Shown in pieces: positions 1 to 9,000 of a DNA stretch of 64,000 bases (position 1 is the stretch's first letter; each line of letters starts with the position of its first letter). Under the pieces are notes generated by a model, which saw only the letters and a program-made list of their open reading frames with translations, made no database searches and was not told the DNA's origin. Made by a program: the position numbers and the translations under genes. The stretch is from the NCBI RefSeq assembly GCF_029626175.1, contig NZ_JARUBM010000002.1, positions 3,675,001 through 3,739,000 on the forward strand, given 5' to 3'. The stretch comes from Micromonospora sp. WMMD1082 (lineage in GTDB: Bacteria > Actinomycetota > Actinomycetes > Mycobacteriales > Micromonosporaceae).

Positions 1-1
1 C

Positions 2-559
2 GTGCGCGAGATCGCCTCCCACGAGCTGTACCGACAGGTCGGCTTCGTGTTCCAGGACGTGCGGCTGCTGCGCGCGAGCCTGCGCGACAACATCCGCCTT
101 GCCCGCCCGAACGCCACCGACGGGGAGATAGAGCAGGTGGCCCGCGCGGCGCAGATCCACGACCGCATCCTGCGCTTCCCGCGCGGCTACGACTCGGTCG
201 TGGGCGAGGATGCGAACCTTTCCGGCGGCGAGGCACAGCGCGTCACGATCGCCCGCGCTCTACTCACGGACGCGCCGATCCTCGTGCTCGACGAGGCGAC
301 TGCGTTCGCCGACCCCGACTCGGAGGCGGCAATCCAGACCGCGCTCAGCGCGCTGGCCGCGGATCGCACGGTGCTCGTGATCGCGCACCGGCTGCACACG
401 ATCGTCGGCGTCGACAAGGTCCTCGTCCTTGACGGCGGGCGCGTCATCGAGCGCGGCACCCATGCCGAGCTGGTCTCCGCCGGTGGGCGCTTCGCGCAGA
501 TGTGGTCCGCCTACCAGGCCAACCATGCGCGCTCACTCCCGGAAGGAGCTCGAGGATGA
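2..559 (+). CDS. ABC transporter ATP-binding region, 5'-truncated by window edge
   Basis: Only the C-terminal 185 residues of an ABC exporter-fold subunit are present; the gene begins upstream of the window. Visible are the Q-loop (VFQDVRLL), the signature LSGGEAQR, Walker B (ILVLDEATAF) and the H-loop histidine (IAHRLHT). The spacing matches permease-ATPase fusions rather than a stand-alone ATPase. The stop overlaps the next start as ATGA, so the two genes are translationally coupled and probably form a heterodimer. In yersiniabactin and mycobactin loci such pairs (YbtP/YbtQ, IrtA/IrtB) import the metal-loaded siderophore despite their exporter fold. The same role is inferred here from the nearby NRPS/PKS genes. 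A drug or metallophore exporter is the main alternative. Confidence 0.85.
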   Translation: MREIASHELYRQVGFVFQDVRLLRASLRDNIRLARPNATDGEIEQVARAAQIHDRILRFPRGYDSVVGEDANLSGGEAQRVTIARALLTDAPILVLDEATAFADPDSEAAIQTALSALAADRTVLVIAHRLHTIVGVDKVLVLDGGRVIERGTHAELVSAGGRFAQMWSAYQANHARSLPEGARG

Positions 560-2298
560 TCCGGCGTCTGCTGCACTACTCGTCCCCCCAGGCACGTCGC
601 CTCGTCATCGCCGAGCTGGCGTTCATCGTCGCCACTGCGGTGCTTCAGGGCGTCGCGTTTCTCATGCTCGTGCCGCTGCTACGTGCCCTGTTCCGCGGCG
701 ACGTGGTGACTGCCGGAGCGTGGCTCACCGCCCTCGCCGGAGTCGGCCTCGCCTACGCGGTGGCGTTCTGGTTCGCCAGCCAGATCGGCATGAAGGCCAG
801 CACCGCAGTGCTCGACTCGCTGCTGACCCGCCTCGGCGACCGGCTCGTGCAACTGCCGGTCACCTGGTTCGACACCGACCGCTCCGGGCTGGTCACCGGC
901 ATCGCCACCCAGGGTGCGATGTTCGTCTCCACCACCCCGTACGCAATCCTCCGCCTCATCCTCACCGGCTTCATCACCCCCGGCACCGTCCTCATCGGTA
1001 TGTACTTCTTCGACTGGCGCCTCGCACTGGCGATGACGGCGGCGGTTCCGGTGATGGTGCTGGGATACCGGTGGCTGCGCAATGGGATCGCCCGAGGGGA
1101 CGCGGCCCACTCCCGGGCGATCGCCGACGCCTCCAACCGCGTGATCGAGTTCACCCGCGCCCAGTCCGCGCTGCGCACCGCCGGCGACGGCTCGGTCGCC
1201 AGCCGGCTTGTCGAGGAGGCGCTGCAGCGTCAGCATCGCGTCTATCGGGGGGTGCTACTCACCGGTGGCGCGGCGATCGCGACGTTCGCCGGCATCGTGC
1301 AACTCTCCCTCACGGTCATCCTGGTGCTGGGCGCCTACCTCGCGGTCGGCGGCTCCGTCGACCCGGCGACCCTCATCGCCCTGCTCGTGCTCGGCGTGCG
1401 CTTCAACGAGCCGATCGTCGCTGCAGGCGACCTCGGCGGCGGCATCTCCATCGCCCGGACCACGCTCGACCAACTCGACGAGTTCGCCGATCTCCCAGCG
1501 TTGCCCGAGCCGGAGGCGCCGCACACGCCGGCAGATTGGTCCATCGGCTTTCACGACGTCACCTTCGGCTACGGAGGAGCACCCGTGCTGCGCCACCTGT
1601 CGTTCATCGCCCCGTCAAACCGTATGACGGCAATCGTCGGTCCCTCGGGCTCCGGCAAGACGACGATCACCAAGCTCATGGCCCGCTTCTACGACCCCGA
1701 GGACGGCATGGTGACCATCGGCGGCACCCCCATCCCGGCGCTCGGCACCAGCGTGGTCGAGGCCGCTGTCGCCCCGGTGTTCCAAGACGTCTACCTCTTC
1801 GACGACACGATCCTCAACAACGTCTGGATCGGCAATCCCGAGCTGACCCGCGAAGAGGTCGTCGCCGCTGCCACCCGTGCCCGCGTTGACGAGATCGTCG
1901 ACCGGCTACCCGGCGGATGGGACGCCCGGGTCGGCGAGGGCGGCTCGAACCTCTCCGGAGGCGAACGCCAGCGCGTCTCCATCGCTCGCGCGCTACTCAA
2001 GGACGCCCCGATCGTGCTGCTCGACGAAGCCACCTCAGCGCTCGACATCGGCAACGAGATCGCCATCGGCGAGGCCATTGACCAGGCCCGCGCCGACCGG
2101 ACGCTGATCGTCATCGCGCACCGGCTGCAGACAGTCATGACTGCCGATCAGATCGTCATGCTCGACGGCCAGGGCGGCATCCGAGAGTCTGGCACCCACG
2201 CCGAGCTGCTCGCGGCCGGCGGCGCCTACGCCAGCTACTGGCGCGAGCGCATTGACGCCGCAGGCTGGCAGCTCGCCTCCCAGGACACTCCTCGCTAA
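556..2298 (+). CDS. ABC transporter permease/ATP-binding fusion (YbtQ/IrtB-like)
   Basis: This 580-residue protein has an N-terminal six-helix ABC-exporter membrane domain (about residues 15-300) and a C-terminal nucleotide-binding domain. Walker A is GPSGSGKTT, the signature is LSGGERQRVS and Walker B is IVLLDEATSAL, so the ATPase site looks intact. The ATG at 556 is preferred over the upstream GTG because it follows GGAAGGAG at 541-548 and overlaps the previous stop as ATGA. With its upstream partner it forms a half-transporter pair like YbtP/YbtQ or IrtA/IrtB. Given the adjacent HMWP2/HMWP1-like genes, metallophore transport across the cytoplasmic membrane is the likely role. Direction cannot be read from sequence. 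Confidence 0.88.
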   Translation: MIRRLLHYSSPQARRLVIAELAFIVATAVLQGVAFLMLVPLLRALFRGDVVTAGAWLTALAGVGLAYAVAFWFASQIGMKASTAVLDSLLTRLGDRLVQLPVTWFDTDRSGLVTGIATQGAMFVSTTPYAILRLILTGFITPGTVLIGMYFFDWRLALAMTAAVPVMVLGYRWLRNGIARGDAAHSRAIADASNRVIEFTRAQSALRTAGDGSVASRLVEEALQRQHRVYRGVLLTGGAAIATFAGIVQLSLTVILVLGAYLAVGGSVDPATLIALLVLGVRFNEPIVAAGDLGGGISIARTTLDQLDEFADLPALPEPEAPHTPADWSIGFHDVTFGYGGAPVLRHLSFIAPSNRMTAIVGPSGSGKTTITKLMARFYDPEDGMVTIGGTPIPALGTSVVEAAVAPVFQDVYLFDDTILNNVWIGNPELTREEVVAAATRARVDEIVDRLPGGWDARVGEGGSNLSGGERQRVSIARALLKDAPIVLLDEATSALDIGNEIAIGEAIDQARADRTLIVIAHRLQTVMTADQIVMLDGQGGIRESGTHAELLAAGGAYASYWRERIDAAGWQLASQDTPR

Positions 2299-2352
2299 TT
2301 GTCGAAAGGAGTCGTCCATGGCAGAGACGACCCTCATCGCCAGCGCTGACGC

Positions 2353-2380
2353 GGTTCCATCGCGCCATGGCGATGGAACC
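2353..2380. repeat. Inverted repeat with 10-bp arms
   Basis: GGTTCCATCG (2353-2362) and CGATGGAACC (2371-2380) are perfect inverted arms around an 8-bp spacer. There is no T-run after it, so an operator or RNA structure is as likely as a terminator. The TTCCAT/ATGGAA core reappears in the repeat at 2522-2542. Confidence 0.6.
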
Positions 2381-2521
2381 AGGATGTCGACATCCCGGCC
2401 CTCGCCGAACTGGCCACACGGCGAGACGGGCGTGGCAGACCCTCGTCTTCGAGGCGCGCAGGCGCAGGCCCACCGGCCGCGGCGGGCAGACGGCCGACAT
2501 CATCGACAACGATTCGCTTTG

Positions 2522-2542
2522 CTATGGAAGTCATTTCCATAG
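2522..2542. repeat. Inverted repeat with 8-bp arms upstream of the methyltransferase
   Basis: CTATGGAA (2522-2529) and TTCCATAG (2535-2542) are perfect inverted arms with a 5-bp spacer, 44 bp before the methyltransferase start. The position and symmetry suggest a repressor operator. The ATGGAA core is shared with the repeat at 2353-2380. Confidence 0.5.
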
Positions 2543-2585
2543 GGCGAGATGATGCCCCAGACCTGGCCTAACGCAGGACGGAGGA

Positions 2586-3455
2586 ATGATCATGAGTGAC
2601 GGCGCTGGTGTGCAGCTGGGAGCGGTCGAGCAGACGTTGATGATCCCGCTGTACGGGCGTGCGGTGGAGACCCGCAAGCGCAGGCCGCTGCTGAGCGATC
2701 CCCGCGCGGTGCAGATCGTCGAGTCCCTCGACTACGACTTCACGCGAATGAAGGCGTCCGCCAGCGGCGCCACGGGTGCCGTCTTGCGGACGGTCATGTT
2801 CGATGTGTGGGTGCGCCGATTTCTGGCCGAGCACCCCGACGGAACGGTTGTGGAGATCGGCACTGGCCTCAACACTCGGTTCGATCGGCTGGACAACGGC
2901 CGGGTCACGTGGTTCGACCTCGACCTTCCCAACGTGATTGCCTTGCGCCGCCGGTTCTTCGACGACACCGATCGACGCCAGATGCTGCCCGCCTCGGTAC
3001 TTGACCAGGCATGGGTGCCGACGGTGCAGACCGGTCCGGGCCCATACCTGTTCGTGGCCGAGGCTGTCCTGCTGTACTTTGAGCCGCACCAAGTGGAAGA
3101 TGCGCTCCACCTCATCGGAGCGAACTTTCCCGGCGCGTTGCTGGCGGCGGAGACCGGTGGGCGGGCGATGGCCGATTCGGTGAACCGCAATGACGTCCTG
3201 CGCTCGATGGGAGCACGGATGACCTGGATGTGCGAGGATCCCGCCGAGGTGGAATGCCTCGGCGTGCGACTACTCGAATCGCGTACGTTCCTCGAGCCCC
3301 CACCAGAGCTGCGCGCCCGGATGCCGCTACGGCTCCGGGCGCTATCACTCGTCATGGGCGCCGTGTTCCGCCGTCGAGTACGCAGTTACCGGCTGAACCT
3401 GTTCCGTTTCGTCGAAGACGTGACGGAACCTCGACCGGAGTCGGCGAGTAGGTGA
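2586..3455 (+). CDS. Class I SAM-dependent methyltransferase, LCMT/TcmP-like
   Basis: The 289-residue protein belongs to the leucine-carboxyl-methyltransferase-like group found in many natural-product loci (tetracenomycin TcmP type). It shows the SAM motif VVEIGTGLNTRFDRLD near residue 95, the acidic WFDLDLP motif, and FVAEAVLLYFEP typical of this family. A GGAGG-type site lies just upstream; ATG codons at 2586 and 2592 are both possible starts. It stands alone on the + strand after the ABC transporter pair. O-methylation of a carboxyl or hydroxyl group of the metallophore is possible, but the substrate is unknown. Confidence 0.8.
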   Translation: MIMSDGAGVQLGAVEQTLMIPLYGRAVETRKRRPLLSDPRAVQIVESLDYDFTRMKASASGATGAVLRTVMFDVWVRRFLAEHPDGTVVEIGTGLNTRFDRLDNGRVTWFDLDLPNVIALRRRFFDDTDRRQMLPASVLDQAWVPTVQTGPGPYLFVAEAVLLYFEPHQVEDALHLIGANFPGALLAAETGGRAMADSVNRNDVLRSMGARMTWMCEDPAEVECLGVRLLESRTFLEPPPELRARMPLRLRALSLVMGAVFRRRVRSYRLNLFRFVEDVTEPRPESASR

Positions 3456-3712
3456 GCACGTGATGGGGCCTCGTCCTAACCGGCTCTCCTGATCCGCTTG
3501 AGTGCTGGTGAGCGTGCTGCGGCAAATCGGGACCAAGTCGACCCGCACCCCAGCCGCGCAGCGGCGAGGAGGAGAGGCGGCGCGGTAGAGCCCTTCCGGG
3601 TGGCGTGGCTACGACAGGCAGGCACTGCGTGTGCCGCATCCTCGATCTTGAACAGCAATGTATGCAAGATCAGCCGTGCGCAGCTCTCTGCACTCCAACG
3701 AGTACCCGACAC

Positions 3713-4270
3713 CTACTGGTGCAGATGTGCGCGCTGGCCCTCGCGGTCGAAGACCATGATCAGTTCGGCCGGCTCGTCAAGCGCTGTCATCGAGTGTGGC
3801 GTCATCGTCGAAAACTCGGCTGCCTCGCCCTTATTGACTTCGATCTGCCGCTCGCCGAGCCACAGCAGCACCCTGCCCTCGAGCACCAGGAACCAGTCGT
3901 ACCCCGGATGGACCCGCTGGTCCGGCATCGTCGCCTCGGGCTCCAACCGGACCTTCATCGCCATGGTGCGCCCATCGACGCGGCTCAGCGGCCATGTTGT
4001 GCGCGAACCCGAACGGTGCTGCACGGGACGGATCACCACGTCCTCGTCGCTGGTTGCCTCGAAAAGTACGTCGAGGCTGACCTGTAGCGCGTCGGCCAAG
4101 GGCACGAGCACATCGAGGCTGAGCGTCCGTTTGCCAGTCTCGACCCGGCTGATCGTCGACGGGCTGAGGTTGGTGCGCTCGGCGAGTTCGTCCAGGGAGT
4201 AGCCGAGCGTGGTGCGGATGCTTCGCAGCCGGGTGCGTGCCAGACGTTCCACTTCACGGCGGTCGTTCAT
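3713..4270 (-). CDS. XRE-family regulator with C-terminal cupin domain
   Basis: The 185-residue protein has an N-terminal helix-turn-helix (about residues 15-70; LDELAERTNLSPSTISRVE) and a cupin_2 barrel (about 105-180; HPGYDWFLVLEGRVLLWLGE). This architecture is common in regulators whose cupin senses a small ligand. It is divergent from the flavoprotein-methyltransferase fusion gene, and a perfect inverted repeat sits in the 76-bp gap. Local control of the fusion gene and autoregulation are therefore likely. The cupin histidines are only partly conserved, so metal binding in the cupin is uncertain. Confidence 0.88.
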   Translation of the reverse strand: MNDRREVERLARTRLRSIRTTLGYSLDELAERTNLSPSTISRVETGKRTLSLDVLVPLADALQVSLDVLFEATSDEDVVIRPVQHRSGSRTTWPLSRVDGRTMAMKVRLEPEATMPDQRVHPGYDWFLVLEGRVLLWLGERQIEVNKGEAAEFSTMTPHSMTALDEPAELIMVFDREGQRAHLHQ

Positions 4271-4290
4271 CTCCCCAGCATGGAGACGCT

Positions 4291-4305
4291 TTGCGAATCT
4301 CGCAA
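4291..4305. promoter_or_regulatory. Candidate XRE operator (TTGCGA-ATC-TCGCAA)
   Basis: Perfect 6-bp inverted arms with a 3-bp spacer lie in the 76-bp divergent promoter region between the XRE-cupin regulator and the flavoprotein-methyltransferase gene. The location and symmetry suit the binding site of the adjacent regulator. This is inferred, not shown. Confidence 0.55.
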
Positions 4306-4346
4306 TCTGTCTTTCACATACCGCTAGGCGTTCCTACGCTAGACGC

Positions 4347-5966
4347 ATGACAGACCGTGCCCACGGAACCTCCGAACACCTACCGCACCAGAGCATCGTC
4401 CGCAGATGCGACGTTGCCGTCATCGGCGGATCGGCGGCCGGTCTGGCCGCCGCGCTGCAGCTCGTTCGTCAGCGACGCTCGGTCATCGTCGTTGAGGACG
4501 GCACGCCGCGGAATGCGCCGGCCGCGCACATGCACGGCTACCTCGGACGCGAGGGCACCCCGCCCGAGGCGATGCGGACCATCGGGCGCGAGGAGGTCCA
4601 TAGCTATGGTGGCAACGTCCTCACCGGCCGTGTCCTGGCGGTGCGGACGGAGGACGACGGGTTCCACCTCGCACTCTCGGGCGGCCACGGCCTCGTCGCA
4701 CGCCGGATACTGGCCGCGACCGGCATCGCTGATGAGCTCCCCGACATCGAGGGCCTCGCCGAGCGTTGGGGCCGCCAGGTGATCAACTGTCCGTTCTGTC
4801 ATGGCTGGGAGGTCCGCGACCTGCGGGTCGTGCAGATCGTCACGACAGCGATCGGACTGCACCCGACCCCGCTGATGCGGCATCTGACCGACCAGTTGAC
4901 CGTGGTGCTGCATGACGCGACGGGGATCGACCCGGCCGCAGTGCAGACCCTCGTCACTTCCGGGGTCCCGGTGGTCGAGAGTGCTGTGCGCCGGGTAGCC
5001 GATGCTGGCCCGGACGGGTCACTTGTCGTCGAGCTCGCCGACGGCCGCAGCCTGCCAACCGACGCGATCCTCACCGGGGCTCGGTTCCGCCCCCGGGTCG
5101 AGACGCTCGCCGGGCTCGGCATCGTCACCACGGCCCACCCCAGCGGACTCGGTGACCTCGTCGCGGTTGACTCCACCGGACGTACCAACGTGGAGGGCGT
5201 CTTCGCCGCCGGGAACCTCACGGATCCGAGCGCCCAGGTCCTGCAGGCTGCGGCGAACGGCAGCTGGATCGGCGCCCAGATCGCCTTCAGCCTCGCCGCC
5301 GAGGACACCACGGCGGGCGTCCGCCCTTCCGGCGTCGCGATTGAGTGGGACAGTCGCTACGGGGAACAGGAACGCATGTGGAGTGCCAACCCGAACGGCA
5401 CACTCATGACGGAGGCGACGGACCTGTCCCCCGGGCGGGCGCTCGACGTCGGCGCGGGTGAAGGAGCCGACGCGCTCTGGCTGGCCGAACGAGGCTGGCA
5501 GGTGACCGCCTCCGACGTCTCCAGTAGGGCACTCGACCGCATCCGGTCCGAAGCGGAACGTCGCGGGCTCGACGTGCGCACGCTGCACTGTGACGCCAAC
5601 GACCCCGCCGCATACGCAGACGAGACCTACGACCTCGTCTCCCTGCAGTACGGTTCGTTCCAGCGCACCCCCGAGCAACGCGGCCTACGCAACCTGCTCG
5701 ACGCCGTGACCGTCGGCGGGACGCTGCTCGTCGTCGGTCACGACCTGACCTCACTACAGCAGCCGTCGGACCCCGGCGAGCAGACCCGCATGTATGACCC
5801 GGAGGCGTACGTCGGCATCGACGAGATCGCCGCCGCGATCACGGCTTCAGGCGACTGGCGCATCGACGTGAACGAGACCCGCCCGCGCCCCCCAGGGGCG
5901 ATGAGCACACACCACGTCAACGACGTCGTGCTGCGCGCCGTCCGATTGGGCCGCCGCATGGAGTGA
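4347..5966 (+). CDS. Fused thioredoxin-reductase-like flavoprotein and SAM methyltransferase
   Basis: The first ~320 of 539 residues form an FAD/NAD(P) oxidoreductase of the thioredoxin-reductase-like family. The FAD motif is VAVIGGSAAGLAAAL, the redox motif is NCPFCHGWEV, and the C-terminal FAD contact region is VEGVFAAGNLTDPSAQ. The last ~200 residues are a class I methyltransferase (ALDVGAGEGADALWLAERGW). Bifunctional fusions of this type are frequent in actinobacteria but poorly characterised. The CPxCH motif is shared with dithiol oxidases such as HlmI and GliT. ATG 4347 is chosen because the 46 codons upstream lie across the divergent promoter. S-methylation or thiol oxidation, for example protection or detoxification, is plausible; a metallophore role is not established. 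Confidence 0.85.
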   Translation: MTDRAHGTSEHLPHQSIVRRCDVAVIGGSAAGLAAALQLVRQRRSVIVVEDGTPRNAPAAHMHGYLGREGTPPEAMRTIGREEVHSYGGNVLTGRVLAVRTEDDGFHLALSGGHGLVARRILAATGIADELPDIEGLAERWGRQVINCPFCHGWEVRDLRVVQIVTTAIGLHPTPLMRHLTDQLTVVLHDATGIDPAAVQTLVTSGVPVVESAVRRVADAGPDGSLVVELADGRSLPTDAILTGARFRPRVETLAGLGIVTTAHPSGLGDLVAVDSTGRTNVEGVFAAGNLTDPSAQVLQAAANGSWIGAQIAFSLAAEDTTAGVRPSGVAIEWDSRYGEQERMWSANPNGTLMTEATDLSPGRALDVGAGEGADALWLAERGWQVTASDVSSRALDRIRSEAERRGLDVRTLHCDANDPAAYADETYDLVSLQYGSFQRTPEQRGLRNLLDAVTVGGTLLVVGHDLTSLQQPSDPGEQTRMYDPEAYVGIDEIAAAITASGDWRIDVNETRPRPPGAMSTHHVNDVVLRAVRLGRRME

Positions 5967-6007
5967 AGGCCACGCCGAAGGGGTTGAAGGCCAAGCTAGC
6001 CATCCCG

Positions 6008-9000
6008 TCACGAGCCGGCTCGGGCGGCGAGCCGCTCCCGGCGGGCCGCGCCGCGTCGGCGGGCTGCGGCCACGACCGGGTCGAGGTCGAAGTCCGCGGA
6101 TGTGTTGGCGATCGGCGAGGTCGAGGCGTCCGGTGCGGGCCTGTCCAGGTATGCCGCCAGTGCGCGGATCGATGGGTACGCGAACAGGTCCAGGACCGTC
6201 ACCCGGTCGCCCAGCAGATCGCGTAGCCTGCGGTGCACCTTGACGAGAGTCAGTGACGTGGCGCCGAGGTCGAAGAATGAGCTGTCCTGGGCCAGGCTTC
6301 CCGGCTCGGCGGCCAGCTCGCCGGCGAGCGCCTCCGCCACCGTGCGGGAGAGGGAGCTGGCCGAGCGGTGGTCGCCGGTGGCCGTGCCGCCTCCGGCCGA
6401 CCACAGGGCGGTGGGAGCGGCCGAGTCCCAGCCGTCGGGTGTCTGCCCTGCAGCGGCCAGCGCGCCCGCCAACTCCGCCGGATCCGCCTCCCGCCACCGG
6501 GCGGGCTCCGCGACGGCGTGCAGGAGCTGGACGTACGCGGCGATCAGCGCGTCGACGTATGCCGGTGGGAACGCCGCGTCGACCGCGTCCCAGTTGATCC
6601 GCAGCTCCCCGCCGTGCTCGAAGATCTGGTTGTCGAGCGCCACCCGAGGGGTCTGGCTGATCGCGTAAGTGGTCGTTCCGAACGCGCCCAGCAGCTCCGA
6701 GGCGTCGGCGCCTTGGCCGTCGGCCGTCGTGGTGCTGCCCAGTCCGCTGGAGAACACCACAGGCAGTGGCACCTGCCGGCGGCGGCGGGCGTTGAGTTCG
6801 CGAAGGACCTCGTTCCCGTGCACACCGTGCGGTCCGGTCGAGTGCTCGAGGTCGGCCCACAGCCGCCGTTGCAGCGCGGCAGCCCGCTCCCCGAAGGACG
6901 ATTGTTCGCGATGATCGACGTCCAGCAGCACCGTCGAGGTGTAGTCGCCCACCACTCCGCGGTGAGCGGTGGGCCGGTCGAACGTGGTGATCACCAGGGT
7001 GAACCGGTCCCCACCGCCGGCCATCCGCAGCACGTCGCCGAACGCGGTGAGCAACAGGGCGGCGGGCGTGACCTCGGCCTGCTGGGCCACGAGCCGGAGC
7101 CGGTCCCACACGACTGGCGGCAGGACCGCGCGGTGCCGGTGATAGCGTGCCTGGGTCGGCACCCGCAGCGGCAGCGCCGGCCCGTCGCGCATCTCGTCGG
7201 CGGCCCGCTGCCAGTAGTCTAGAGCGCGCCGGCGGCGCTCCCCGCGTTGTGCGGACCGCACCTCCGCCACCCAGTCGGTGAAGGAGATCGCCGGTGCCGG
7301 CGGCATGGCCTCGGGTCGGGTATAGGCCAGGAACAGCTCCTCGGCGACGGTCACCGCGCTCTTCGCGTCGCAGAACAGCAGGTCGAGTCCGAAGTGTACC
7401 CGTGAGGTGCGCTTGTCGAGCAGGGTGACGACGATCGCGAAAAGTGGCCAGGTCGTCGGGTCGTGCACCCGGTGCGAGTGTTCCTCGCGGATGCGTGACA
7501 GCCGCTCCCGCTGCTCCGCCGGGGTCACGTGACGCAGGTCGACCACCGTCGTCGGGGCGTCGGGTACGTGCTCCCGGATGATCTGACGGGTGTCCTGGGT
7601 GAGGGTTGCCCGGAGCATCGGGTGCCGCGCGACGACGGTGCGCAGCGCGGCGGCGAACCGATCCTGGTCCAGGTCAAGGACATCGACCTCGGTGTAGTAG
7701 TGCGGCGCGACCGCGCTGCCGAGCCAGGTGTCGGCCCGTCCGAGGTAGTAGGCGAGTTGCATCTCCGTCAAGGCGAATGGCTCACCAGGCTCAACCGGCA
7801 CGGGCGGCGGGGCTGGCACCGACGTGACCGGTGCCGGTGCGGTCGGCGCCGCTACGACCGGCACGGGCGGCTCGGCTAGGGACGTGCCCGGGTCGGGCCC
7901 GGCAGCGGCCGGGCTTTCGAGGTGGAGTTCAAGGATGTCACCGTCACCTGGAGACAGCCGCTCCCTGACCTGGTAGCCGGTGCCTACCAGCAGGCCCTGC
8001 ACTTCGCGCAGCCAGCGACCCGCCTCGAGTAGCGTGTCGGCCAGCGGACGGTCCGGCGGCAGCTTGATGCGTATCGCCAGATCCATGCCCCGCGGCACGT
8101 CGAGCCGCAGTTCGCGGGCGGCCTCGGTCGGCGGCACCAGCACCGGTACAGGCGCTGGTGCCGGATGCGCGATCTGTGCCGGCGTGTACGCCGCGATGAG
8201 TGTGCGGAGGGAGGTAAACGCGTGCAGGTCCGGAAGGGACGGTCGGTCGCCGGTCAGATCCTCGATCACGTTCGCGAGCCGCACCACGTCGAGCGAGGTG
8301 GCGCCAGCTGCGACCAGCCCCGCGTCGACATCCACGGCATTGCCCAGGATGTCGCGAACAGCGTCACCAAGAGCCGGCCACGGGGGGGCACCGTGCTTCC
8401 GCGGGTGCTCGACGGGCGTGATCGGTGCAGATGGGATCGGATCGGGTGCCGGCGGAGCGGTGTCGCCAGCCGGCGGACCAGCGGGCGCAGATCCTTCCGG
8501 AAGGGGATTGTCGGGAGCGGATGCGGCGGCGCGGCCACCTCGGAACGGGTTGGGCAGGCTCCGGTAGTCGACCTTGCCGTTGTCGGTGACCGGCATGTCG
8601 TCGAGCAGCATGATCCGGCTCGGGACCATGTACTCGGGGAGGTGCTCGCGGGCCGCGGCGGCCAGGGCGCGTTCGTCGGTCGCGGCGCTGGTGGCGACGT
8701 GTGCCACCAGGCGCGGACGTCCGTCCGGCCCAGCCAGCGCCGAGGCCACCACCTGTCGGACGTCGGCCAGCCGGCTCAGCACCACCTCCACCTCACCCAG
8801 CTCGATCCGGTGACCGTTCACCTTGACCTGGCGATCTGACCGACCCATGAACTGGATGTTGCCGTCGTACCGCCAGCGGCCGAGGTCCCCGGTGCGGTAG
8901 AGCCGCTCACCCAGCACTGGATGGGTGATGAAGCGTTCCCAGGTCTGGACGGGGTCGCCGAGGTAGCCTCGCGCTACGCCGTCGCCCCCAATGAACAGCT

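Larger units (their letters stand above)
2318..2563 (+). pseudogene. Possible frameshifted small ORF between the transporter and methyltransferase genes
   Basis: An ATG at 2318 follows a good ribosome binding site (GAAAGGAG, 2303-2310), but no single frame looks protein-like throughout. The beginning (MAETTLIASADAV), a middle piece in another frame (PWRWNQDVDIPALAELATRR) and an end in a third (WQTLVFEARRRR...ADIIDND) could be joined by two frameshifts. I do not recognise the product. It may be a decayed gene, or a leader region carrying two inverted repeats that are listed separately. Confidence 0.25.
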
